A DNA stretch of 64,000 bases from Murimonas intestini (lineage in GTDB: Bacteria > Bacillota > Clostridia > Lachnospirales > Lachnospiraceae), in contig QGGY01000006.1 of NCBI GenBank assembly GCA_003148945.1, positions 299,933 to 363,932 on the forward strand, read 5' to 3'. Both the position numbers and the translations under genes were made by a program. The notes under the pieces are model-generated. The model saw nothing but the letters and a program-made list of their open reading frames with translations. It had not been told where the DNA came from and searched no databases. Of this stretch, positions 52,351 through 60,456 are shown piece after piece (positions within the stretch are counted from its first letter, which is position 1; the number at the start of each line of letters is the position of its first letter).

Positions 52351-53784
52351 ATGAAGAAGACACTGTACTTAAAATTCCTGGCTGCCTACATCTGCTTCGG
52401 AGTCTTAAGTTTTATAGCTGTAGCCACTTTTTCTTCCAGGCTGCTCCAGAACCATCTGATCAAGGCAAAGACTGAATCCATGTACAAGGAGGCAAATACC
52501 GTGGCAAGCGGGCGCCTTGTCCAGTCCTATAAGAACACGTCCTCCACTGAAGGCGTCTACGGTGTGCTGAATTCTCTGGGCGCCTACCAGTCTGTCCAGA
52601 TATGGCTCGTGGATACGGAAGGCCGGATCATACTTGATACAGTTAAGGAATATGATCCTGAGATGGCAGTTCCCATACCAGGCTTTGATCCTACTGCCCT
52701 CAGCGGAGGGTACTACCAGCAGGGCAATTTCTTCCATATGTTCTCCTCAGACGTATTAAGCGTGCTGGCTCCAATTACTACAGAGTTCCGCACAATAGGC
52801 TACATCGTCATGCATTATAATCTGAGTGAGCTGGACCGGGAGAAGAATTCCATACTGAATATCGTATATATTACGTGGGGATGTATCCTGCTGCTGTCCC
52901 TTATTATCCTGCTGACCTTCGCGCTCACAGTCTATGTGCCGCTGAAGCGGATCATTACAGGGGCTAACGAATATGCCGCCGGCAACCTGAACTATAAGCT
53001 GCCCGTGGAGACAAGAGATGAGATGGGCTATCTGGCCGCCTCCCTGAATTATATGGCAAGTGAGCTGAATAAATCGGGAGAATACCAGAGAAAATTCATT
53101 TCCAATATCTCACACGATTTCCGCTCTCCGCTGACTTCCATTAAAGGCTATGTGGAAGCCATGCTGGACGGGACCATCCCCTGTGAGATGCAGGAAAAGT
53201 ATCTGAACATCGTTCTGACTGAGACTGAGAGACTCAATAAACTCACCAGCGGCCTGCTGACACTGAATAATTTTGATGACAAGGGGACGCTGCTGGATAA
53301 GACAGACTTTGACATAAACAGAGTCATAAAAAATACTGCTGCCACATTTGAAGGCACCTGCCGCACCAAGGGGATCACTATCGAGCTGATTTTCGACACC
53401 CCTTCCCTCATTGTCCGGGCTGACTTGGGCAAGATCCAGCAGGTCCTCTACAACCTGATAGATAATGCCATAAAATTCAGCTATCCAAACTCCTCCATCT
53501 ATATCGAGACTACGGAGAAGCATGAAAAGATATTCATTTCCGTCAAGGATTCAGGAGAAGGTATACCAAAAGACAGTATCAAAAAAATCTGGGAGCGCTT
53601 CTATAAAACAGACCCTTCCAGAGGAAAAGATAAAAAAGGCACAGGCCTCGGCCTTGCTATCACGAAAGAGATCATCCAGGCACACGGCCAGAATATCAAT
53701 GTGGTCAGCACCGAGGGCGTGGGAAGCGAATTTACCTTCACCCTGGATCTGGCGCCGGATGACACCAGGGAATATCATGAATAG
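52351..53784 (+). CDS. Two-component sensor histidine kinase (HAMP, HisKA)
   Basis: A 477-residue membrane kinase. There are two membrane segments (about 8-28 and 168-195) around an extracellular sensor region. After these come a HAMP linker, the HisKA phospho-histidine motif FISNISHDFRSPLTSIKGYVEAML (about 248-271), and the catalytic domain with N box LYNLIDNAIKFS, G1 VKDSGEGIP, F box and G2 KGTGLGLAITKEII. It starts immediately after the response-regulator stop codon (52350/52351) and surely works with it. The signal is unknown. Confidence 0.93.
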   Translation: MKKTLYLKFLAAYICFGVLSFIAVATFSSRLLQNHLIKAKTESMYKEANTVASGRLVQSYKNTSSTEGVYGVLNSLGAYQSVQIWLVDTEGRIILDTVKEYDPEMAVPIPGFDPTALSGGYYQQGNFFHMFSSDVLSVLAPITTEFRTIGYIVMHYNLSELDREKNSILNIVYITWGCILLLSLIILLTFALTVYVPLKRIITGANEYAAGNLNYKLPVETRDEMGYLAASLNYMASELNKSGEYQRKFISNISHDFRSPLTSIKGYVEAMLDGTIPCEMQEKYLNIVLTETERLNKLTSGLLTLNNFDDKGTLLDKTDFDINRVIKNTAATFEGTCRTKGITIELIFDTPSLIVRADLGKIQQVLYNLIDNAIKFSYPNSSIYIETTEKHEKIFISVKDSGEGIPKDSIKKIWERFYKTDPSRGKDKKGTGLGLAITKEIIQAHGQNINVVSTEGVGSEFTFTLDLAPDDTREYHE

Positions 53785-53799
53785 ATCGGAGGATCAGCA

Positions 53800-54663
53800 A
53801 TGACTAAAAGAAAACTTGGGAACACGGGCTATGAGATCGCACCTGTAGTATATGGAGGCATCGTCTCCATGTCAGACGGCCAGGAAGCTTCTGACCAGTA
53901 TGTAGAATATGCCATAAATAAGGGGATCAATTATTTCGACGTCGCTCCCTCCTACGGGGATGCCCAGGAAAAGCTGGGGAACTCTTTAAAGCCTTACAGG
54001 AAAGATATCTATCTGGCCTGTAAGACAAACAAGCGGCTTGCCGCGGAGGGCGAGCGTGAGCTGGACGAATCTCTGCGCCTGCTCCACACAGATTATTTCG
54101 ATAATTATCAGATGCATGGACTGGCTACAATGGAGGAACTGGAGGCTGCCTTTGGAAAAGGCGGAGTCATGGAAATCATGATACGGGCAAAAGAAGAAGG
54201 TATCACCAGGAAGCTGGGCATTACCTGCCATGATGAAGATGTGGCTCTGAAAGCCATAAGCCTCTATGACTTTGATACTGTGCTGTTCCCCCTGAACTGG
54301 GGCATCAATATGGGCAAGGAATTCGGAAGCCGTATCAGCAGGGCTGCAAAAGAACGGAATATCGGGCTTCTCGGCATGAAGACACTGATTCACCGGGCCT
54401 GGATCAATGATGATGAGAAACATCAGTCCAGATTTCCAAAGTCCTGGTGTAAGCCTATATCGGAAAATGAAGAGCTGGGTATTGCAGCTATCAAATACAC
54501 CCTTTCAATGGGCGCTGATGCTGTAGTTCCTCCCGGAAATTTTGAGAGCTTCTCCTTTGTCACAGAGCACATCGAAGAGTGCCTGGCAAATCCATTGAAT
54601 GACAAAGATATGGCACTGCTGGAAAAAGAGCTGAAAAAGATAGACGGACATTATTTCTTCTAA
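53800..54663 (+). CDS. Aldo/keto reductase family protein
   Basis: A 287-residue (alpha/beta)8 NAD(P)H-dependent oxidoreductase. The catalytic tetrad is present: Asp and Tyr in FDVAPSYGD (about 47-55), Lys in YLACKTNKR (about 73) and His in NYQMHGL (about 107). The C-terminal residues that define specificity (KYTLSMGADAVVPPGNFESFSF) are typical of the YdhF/short AKR group. The substrate is unknown. CGGAGG precedes the ATG. It is 15 bases downstream of the histidine kinase and may be in its transcript. A bidirectional terminator follows. Confidence 0.9.
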   Translation: MTKRKLGNTGYEIAPVVYGGIVSMSDGQEASDQYVEYAINKGINYFDVAPSYGDAQEKLGNSLKPYRKDIYLACKTNKRLAAEGERELDESLRLLHTDYFDNYQMHGLATMEELEAAFGKGGVMEIMIRAKEEGITRKLGITCHDEDVALKAISLYDFDTVLFPLNWGINMGKEFGSRISRAAKERNIGLLGMKTLIHRAWINDDEKHQSRFPKSWCKPISENEELGIAAIKYTLSMGADAVVPPGNFESFSFVTEHIEECLANPLNDKDMALLEKELKKIDGHYFF

Positions 54664-54676
54664 TCTTCTAATAAAT

Positions 54677-54745
54677 TAAAAAACGCACCGTGGTTAATGA
54701 TATGATACCTTGATACTATATCATTATTCCCATGGTGCGTTTTTA
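54677..54745. terminator. Bidirectional terminator
   Basis: ACGCACC and GGTGCGT (54683-54740), with inner pairing AATGATAT/ATATCATT, have an A run on the left and a T run on the right. It serves both the aldo/keto reductase gene (plus) and the EamA gene (minus), whose stop is at 54746. Confidence 0.85.
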
Positions 54746-55669
54746 TTATTTTCTGGCACAGGAGCGGCCGGGCCTGAGGCTGATCAGTACGCCCGCCACT
54801 ATGAGCACAGCTCCTGCAGCAAATGAAAGCTCCACACGCTCACCGAGAAAAAGAATACCAAGCAGAGTGGCCACAAGGGGCTGGATGGGATAAAAGGCAG
54901 AGCATGTGCCAGCCTCCAGTACAGCCAGACTCTTGTTCCAGAGCAGATAGGCCACACCCGTGCAGACGATCCCCATATACAGCAGGGACAATACGCAGGG
55001 GATATCTGCGGAAATATTCTGAAGGCCTCCTCCGGCTGCTATCTCCCAGGTACAGACTGGCAGATAGCACAGGGCTGCCGCACCTGCCCCGTACTTTGTG
55101 ATCTGGAGAGGATCGTATTTCTGAGTCACTCTTCTTGTTATCACAGATACTGCTGACCAGAGAAGGACTGAAAACAGTGACAGCAGAATCCCTGCCAGGC
55201 TGCCGCCGTCTCCTCCGGTTCCCATTATGACATACACTCCACCCAGGGCCAGCAGCACGCCTGCAGCCTTCTTGAGCGTAAGTTTCTCATGCAGGATAAC
55301 TGCTGCAAAAATCGTCATAGTTACCGGATTTAAAGAGTTGAGCAGAGATGCCATAGCGGAACCTGCGTACTTTGTTCCCAGCAGCTGCGCTCCCACTGCA
55401 ATAAAATATCCCATGCACCCGATCAATACTATATATTTATAATCCTTTTTTTCAATCCTTGTCTCAGATTTTCCCGCAATGAGCGTCAGCGCCAGAAATG
55501 CCAGCAGAAACCTCACAAAGGAGATAGTAAAGGCCGGGAGCCTGCCCAGCACAAACTTGCTCACTACATACAGGCTTCCCCACAGTGTAAATGTAAGGAT
55601 AAGATAAATGTAACCTTTCTTCCTGGCCCCCGCCTCGTCTGTCTGCAGGCAGACACTTTCCGAATCCAT
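54746..55669 (-). CDS. EamA family (drug/metabolite) transporter
   Basis: A 307-residue protein with ten hydrophobic segments arranged as two EamA repeats (about 18-150 and 158-300). The conserved GYIYLILTFTLWGSLYVVSKFVLGRLPAFTISFVRFLLA opening and the GTKYAGSAMASLLNSLNPVTMTIFAAVILHEKLTLKKAAGVLLALGGVYVI segment identify the DMT superfamily. Direction and substrate (metabolite export or uptake) are unknown. It begins six bases after the carboxylesterase stop, last in the sugar-transport operon, and shares a terminator with the convergent aldo/keto reductase. Confidence 0.9.
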   Translation of the reverse strand: MDSESVCLQTDEAGARKKGYIYLILTFTLWGSLYVVSKFVLGRLPAFTISFVRFLLAFLALTLIAGKSETRIEKKDYKYIVLIGCMGYFIAVGAQLLGTKYAGSAMASLLNSLNPVTMTIFAAVILHEKLTLKKAAGVLLALGGVYVIMGTGGDGGSLAGILLSLFSVLLWSAVSVITRRVTQKYDPLQITKYGAGAAALCYLPVCTWEIAAGGGLQNISADIPCVLSLLYMGIVCTGVAYLLWNKSLAVLEAGTCSAFYPIQPLVATLLGILFLGERVELSFAAGAVLIVAGVLISLRPGRSCARK

Positions 55670-55675
55670 CTTTTA

Positions 55676-57007
55676 TCACCTCAAATCCAGGATCTGGACA
55701 TATGGGTTCTCTTTTGTATAAGTTTCCCACTGCCCCAAGTCTTTTCCGTTAGGATTTCCATATTTTATAAAATTTGTCCAGCAGTCCAGCATACGGCTGC
55801 TCAGTTCATGATCCGCTTCCGTCATAGGGCGCCAGCATCTGTCCAGTGTGCCGAACATATACCAGAGTTCCGAGGAATGGAAGGCCCCTGCATCGTCTCC
55901 GGGCAGCTGCCTTGTAAAATAATATATATAAGCAGGAGCTCTGCCCAGCCTTTCAAGCAGCAGGCACCATTCCCCGCATCCTCTGTACAGCTGTCCTCTG
56001 TCACCTGCTGCCAGCATTTCTTCAGTGACAAATATATCATTTCTGGTGCAGCCTGCCATATAGGGAATATCTTTTATTTTTCCATGACTGGCAAGCTCCA
56101 TGTACCCGTCCTCCAGGACATATCCGTCAATATTTGGCATAAAGATGAGCGAAAGCCCGTCAGACTCAGCAGCCATCTCCTCCTGGTTCCTCAGCAGCAC
56201 CTGGGGAGGAAGGCTTCTCAGTTCCCGAACAGAGGATGCATGGCAGCGGGCCGCAAACTTTACTCCCGTCTCCATCGCTTCCCTGGCAGGCACAGCCAGG
56301 TTCAGGCCTGTATCATAACCTCCGGCGCTCTGGAAAATAGCTTTCTTTATCCAGTTTTCTGTAAGTTCAGTGCTTATTAGAGTCTGTACACTGATGCTCC
56401 CGGCTGACTGGCCAAAAACTGTGATATTTTCCGGATCACCGCCGAAGGCTCTGATATTTCCCACTACCCACCTGAGGGCTGCTATCTGGTCCAATATGCC
56501 ATAATTACCGGAAACACCTCTTTCATTCTCCCCACACAGCCAGGGATGAGCCAGGAATCCAAAAACTCCCAGCCTGTACTGTATGCTGACAAGTATAACA
56601 TTCCTTCGGCAGTACTCCCTGCCGTCAAATTCCATCTCACTTCCATTCCCATGGGAAAAACCTCCTCCATGGATCCAGAATGCCACGGGCAGATTATCCT
56701 CTTCACTCTCTGCCGGAGTCCAGATATTCAGATACAGGCAGTCTTCTGATGTTCCCACCCGGAATCTGTCATCCCGGTTAAATTCTTTCTCATAGAATGT
56801 CCCCTCTTCGGGTGCTTCCTGGAAAGCCGCATCCCGGAAATGGTCTGCCTCCAGCACACCTTCCCTCACAAAAGGAGGGGCAGGCGGGCGGAAACGGTAC
56901 TCTCCCACAGGAGGCCGGGCATAAGGTATCCCCTTAAATACAGTATATCCGTCTTCCTTTACACCCCGGACTTTTCCTTCTCCTGTCATTACTTCCCACA
57001 GCTGCAT
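55676..57007 (-). CDS. Carboxylesterase/lipase family protein (PnbA-like)
   Basis: A 443-residue alpha/beta hydrolase of the type B carboxylesterase family. Features are FKGIPYARPPVGEYRFRPP near 25, SEDCLYLNIWTP (about 87-98), the oxyanion HGGGFSHG (about 114-121), nucleophile elbow FGQSAGS (about 198-204), the region around NDIF expected to hold the acidic residue, and the catalytic histidine in GAFHSSELWYMFG (about 373). No signal peptide is visible, so it acts in the cytoplasm. It lies 50 bases downstream of the sugar permease genes and could remove acyl groups from an imported substrate such as an acetylated saccharide. That role is inference only. Confidence 0.9.
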   Translation of the reverse strand: MQLWEVMTGEGKVRGVKEDGYTVFKGIPYARPPVGEYRFRPPAPPFVREGVLEADHFRDAAFQEAPEEGTFYEKEFNRDDRFRVGTSEDCLYLNIWTPAESEEDNLPVAFWIHGGGFSHGNGSEMEFDGREYCRRNVILVSIQYRLGVFGFLAHPWLCGENERGVSGNYGILDQIAALRWVVGNIRAFGGDPENITVFGQSAGSISVQTLISTELTENWIKKAIFQSAGGYDTGLNLAVPAREAMETGVKFAARCHASSVRELRSLPPQVLLRNQEEMAAESDGLSLIFMPNIDGYVLEDGYMELASHGKIKDIPYMAGCTRNDIFVTEEMLAAGDRGQLYRGCGEWCLLLERLGRAPAYIYYFTRQLPGDDAGAFHSSELWYMFGTLDRCWRPMTEADHELSSRMLDCWTNFIKYGNPNGKDLGQWETYTKENPYVQILDLR

Positions 57008-57057
57008 TTTAACACACCTGACCTTTCATTGCTGTGCCAAGCCTTTCAACACTGCGC

Positions 57058-57927
57058 CTAACCTTTCACTGCTCCAGCGGCAATACCGTTTATAAACTGC
57101 TTCTGCAATACGGCAAATACCACGATGAGCGGAAGGGCACACAGCACACAGGCTGCAAACAATACATTCCACTGGGCCGGATTCTCCCTGTCACCTAAGA
57201 ACTGGATCATTCCTACTGGAAGTGAGTACTGGCTGGATTTTGAGATAAAGATCATTGGGAAGAAATAGTCATTCCAGATCCACATTCCCTGGGTGATCAC
57301 TACAGACACTGTCGCAGGCTTGAGCAGAGGGAATACGACCCTGCTGAACCGCTGCCACAGGCTGGCGCCGTCTAAATAAGCTGATTCTTCGATCTCTACC
57401 GGCACGCCTTTCATGAAGCCTGTAAACAAAAATGTAGAAAATGGAAGGCTGCAGGTTATGAACATGACCATGGGCGTAAATCTTGTATTTGGTATATTCA
57501 GGTTTCCAAACATCTGGGCCACAGGCACGATAACCATCTGTGAAGGAATAACAAGACCTGCGATGAAGAAGTAATAGAGAAAACGGCTGGTCTTTGATTT
57601 AATCCTGGCAATGGGATATGATGCCATGGTTGCAAAGATAACTATTAATATTACAGAGCCACCTGTAGTCATAAGGCTGTTCAGCAGCTGCATGGGGTAA
57701 TTCATTTTGGTAAATGCCGATATGTAGCTGTCAAATGAAAACTGAGTAAAAAGCTCCAGCGGGGAACGCATATTTCCAGGTTCCCTGAAGGAACTGGACA
57801 CAACAATGAGCAGCGGGGAAATGACAAGCAGGCAGAATAATATCAGCAGGATATAGAGTACGATGATGCCTGGCGAGAGCTTTGCAGCTGCCTCTTTTTC
57901 TTTATATGACTTCTGTCTCTTAGCCAT
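57058..57927 (-). CDS. Carbohydrate ABC transporter permease (MalG-like)
   Basis: The 289-residue inner permease has six membrane segments and the EAA loop around VEIEESAYLDGASLWQRFSRVVFPLLKPAT (about 182-211), which contacts the ATPase. The C-terminus, AVLQKQFINGIAAGAVKG, is typical of family-1 sugar permeases. It overlaps the MalF-like gene by one base (TAATG) and acts with it and the binding lipoprotein. The ATPase of this importer is not encoded here; such systems often share a MsmK-type ATPase encoded elsewhere. Confidence 0.93.
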   Translation of the reverse strand: MAKRQKSYKEKEAAAKLSPGIIVLYILLILFCLLVISPLLIVVSSSFREPGNMRSPLELFTQFSFDSYISAFTKMNYPMQLLNSLMTTGGSVILIVIFATMASYPIARIKSKTSRFLYYFFIAGLVIPSQMVIVPVAQMFGNLNIPNTRFTPMVMFITCSLPFSTFLFTGFMKGVPVEIEESAYLDGASLWQRFSRVVFPLLKPATVSVVITQGMWIWNDYFFPMIFISKSSQYSLPVGMIQFLGDRENPAQWNVLFAACVLCALPLIVVFAVLQKQFINGIAAGAVKG

Positions 57928-58835
57928 TATAATTCCACCTCCCTCTTATTCATAAAGTACAGCATAAAAATCGTGATCGCGATAATTACAATGAACGCCA
58001 CTACAGAAAGGGCGCTGGCCTTGCCCATCATCTGATCTGTAAATGCTATCTTATAAACGGTAAACATCAGGGTATTTGTTGACTTTCCGGGGCCCCCGTT
58101 TGTCATAATGAATGCGTAGTCGAATGCCTTCAGGCCGCCGATGATGCTTAAGATCACATTGATGGTGATCGTTGCGGATATCAGAGGGAGCTTGATCTTG
58201 CGGATCAGCTGCCATTCCGTGCACCCATCGATCCTGCCCGCCTCAATAAGGCTCTCATCTACTGTCTGCAGGCCCGCCAGATAAATGATCATAGTTGTTC
58301 CGAATGCCTTCCACATTTCCACAATGGCGATGGCATACAGAGCTGTCTTGTAATTTCCAAGAACATTGAAGCTGGAACCGTCAAGCCCCAGTGTATTCAT
58401 GAGGGAGGCGATCATACCGCTCTCAGGCATATAGACGTAGGACCATATAAAGCCTACCACAATTGCTGAGAACAGCGCCGGCACATAAGATGCAGTCCTG
58501 AAAAATGCCTTCCCCCTCAGCTTCACATTCAGGGCCATAGCAAGGACCAGGCCCAGGAGATTGCTTCCCAATACCATGATGACTGCGTATATCAGAGTGT
58601 TTTTAATAGAATTTACAAGTGTTCCCTCTCTGAACAGAGTCATGTAATTCTTGAATCCTACAAAATCGTAATCATAGTTAACACCATTAAAGTTTGTGAC
58701 ACTGTAATAAAACAGCTGGAATACAGGAATGATCCAGAAGGTTAAAAACAGCGCGATCGCAGGAATAATGAACACGTACATCCTCTTTGGGAATACAAGC
58801 GATATGGGAGTACCTCTCTTTTTCTTTTCCTTCAT
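57927..58835 (-). CDS. Carbohydrate ABC transporter permease (MalF-like)
   Basis: A 302-residue permease with six membrane segments. Its EAA loop is ESLIEAGRIDGCTEWQLIRKIKLPLIS, and TNGGPGKSTNTLMFTVYKIAF is the conserved segment near the end. The start is the ATG at 58835, with AAAGGAG upstream; the in-frame codon at 58865 lies in the intergenic hairpin. It is between the binding-protein gene and the MalG-like gene. The substrate is presumably a di- or oligosaccharide, judging by family. Confidence 0.93.
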   Translation of the reverse strand: MKEKKKRGTPISLVFPKRMYVFIIPAIALFLTFWIIPVFQLFYYSVTNFNGVNYDYDFVGFKNYMTLFREGTLVNSIKNTLIYAVIMVLGSNLLGLVLAMALNVKLRGKAFFRTASYVPALFSAIVVGFIWSYVYMPESGMIASLMNTLGLDGSSFNVLGNYKTALYAIAIVEMWKAFGTTMIIYLAGLQTVDESLIEAGRIDGCTEWQLIRKIKLPLISATITINVILSIIGGLKAFDYAFIMTNGGPGKSTNTLMFTVYKIAFTDQMMGKASALSVVAFIVIIAITIFMLYFMNKREVEL

Positions 58836-58853
58836 AATTTCTCCTTTCCATGA

Positions 58854-58878
58854 GGGGGATGCCACAAGAGCATCCCCC
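58854..58878 (-). other. Intercistronic hairpin between binding protein and permease genes
   Basis: GGGGGATGC and GCATCCCCC form a perfect 9-base stem with a 7-base loop. No T tract follows. Such stems often protect the binding-protein mRNA, so that this protein is made in excess over the permeases. Confidence 0.65.
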
Positions 58879-58888
58879 TACACCTTCT

Positions 58889-60331
58889 TTATTCTGTATA
58901 CAGCTCCTCGAATTTCATCTGCATTCCGTTTGTAATATCATCGATCGTGGTTCCCTGTCCTCCCACCATTTCTCCGAACAGAGATTCCATCTCGTTTTCT
59001 ACACCTGCAGGCCAGCCCTGGTTGCACCAGTAGAATACCTTGCCTTCATTGTACAAGTCTACAAATGGCTGGAATAATGGATTGACTGTGTCTGATCCGT
59101 AGCCGTAAGTCACTACGAATTTTCCTGTATCTGCCTGTGCTTTCCAGATATCTGATTTTCCGTCATACCACAGTTCCAGGATCTTCTTGCACTCTTCTTT
59201 ATATTCAGATCCTGAATAGATGGCCGGGCCTGCTCCGGCTGCCACTGCGCCGTAGAGCTCCTCACCTGCAGCATTTCCCGGAAGCGGGAAGTATCCTCTT
59301 TCAAACTCTGCTTTACCCTGTGCCTGAAGGGCCGGGGCATTGAAGGAACCGTCAAATATCATAGCTGCTTCTCCGTCCACGAATTTCTGGATAGCCTGCT
59401 GTGCGCCTAAGCCCAGGGAAGAAGTGTTGATATATTCATTGTCATACAGTGTCTTGTACATTTCCAGGACTTTGTTCCATGTACCGTCATCTGTGAACTT
59501 TGTCTCGCCTGTGCGCAGCTGGTCGTCAAATTCCGGATTCTGGGGATACACGGTATTTGCTGCGATCTGGTAAAGACCGAACTGCATTACATACATATCC
59601 TTGTCGCCCATGACGATAGGCTGGATACCCGCTTCTTTTAAAACCTTGCAGCAGTTTAAAAATTCATCCCAGTTTGTGGGCACTTCCAGATTGTTTTCTG
59701 CAAACATGTCTTTATTGTAATATGTACCAAGTATGCTGACACCATTTGGGATCGCATAGACTTCCCCGTTATACTTCATGGATTCAGCGCCCGCCTCATT
59801 TAAGGAAATGCATTCCAGATCCGTAAGAGGTTCCAGATACCCTGCCTTTGCCAGACCGACCACAGAATTTGCGCCTGCATATTTAGGCTGGGCCAGGATT
59901 ATATCAGGGCATTCTCCCGAAGCCAGTTTTGTCTTCAGCGCTGTATAGTACTGGTCATCCGGGAGCTTTGTGACTTCCAGAGTGATATTCGGGAAGGCTT
60001 CCTTTACAAGTCCCGGAAGTTGCTGTGTCTCAAAATCATTTTCCGAAGCAGTACCTGAGAACATCATTGTGAGAGTAATATCTTTTCCTGTAGTCTCTGC
60101 CTTCGCTTCATCTCCGGCAGCTTCTGTTTTTGCGTCGTCTGTATTAGCGTCTTCTGTTTTAGCATCTTCTGTTTTATCATCTGATTTAGCTTCAGTCTTA
60201 GCCTCTGTTTTAGCCTCCGTTTTTGCAGCTTCTGTAGCTGACGAATCCTTGCCGCTTCCTCCGCAGCCAGCGGCCATAGAAGCTGCCATTGTTCCAGCCA
60301 AAGCAAGTGCAATTACTTTTTTCATCTTCAT
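58889..60331 (-). CDS. Sugar ABC transporter substrate-binding lipoprotein
   Basis: A 480-residue family-1 solute-binding protein. It has a lipoprotein signal peptide with lipobox MAAGC (Cys23) and a low-complexity KTEAK/KTEDA linker (about 32-80) that spaces the domain from the membrane. The binding domain follows: DITLTMMFSG, FPNITLEVTKLPDDQYYTALKTKLASGECPDII, YAIPNGVSILGTYYNKDMF and GEAAMIFDGSF are typical. The ligand is unknown. GGGAGG lies seven bases before the ATG. It is the first gene of the operon, divergent from the YesM/YesN-type sensor and regulator that probably induce it. Confidence 0.93.
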   Translation of the reverse strand: MKMKKVIALALAGTMAASMAAGCGGSGKDSSATEAAKTEAKTEAKTEAKSDDKTEDAKTEDANTDDAKTEAAGDEAKAETTGKDITLTMMFSGTASENDFETQQLPGLVKEAFPNITLEVTKLPDDQYYTALKTKLASGECPDIILAQPKYAGANSVVGLAKAGYLEPLTDLECISLNEAGAESMKYNGEVYAIPNGVSILGTYYNKDMFAENNLEVPTNWDEFLNCCKVLKEAGIQPIVMGDKDMYVMQFGLYQIAANTVYPQNPEFDDQLRTGETKFTDDGTWNKVLEMYKTLYDNEYINTSSLGLGAQQAIQKFVDGEAAMIFDGSFNAPALQAQGKAEFERGYFPLPGNAAGEELYGAVAAGAGPAIYSGSEYKEECKKILELWYDGKSDIWKAQADTGKFVVTYGYGSDTVNPLFQPFVDLYNEGKVFYWCNQGWPAGVENEMESLFGEMVGGQGTTIDDITNGMQMKFEELYTE

Positions 60332-60456
60332 TTTGTTGCCTCCCTTTATTTATTCTTCATAATCTTTATGGTAATTACATAATATCACATTTAAAGTATA
60401 CTTTTGTTTGTTATTCTGGTATACTATTGTTAGGTTTTTCCACGGAGGTAATCTAT

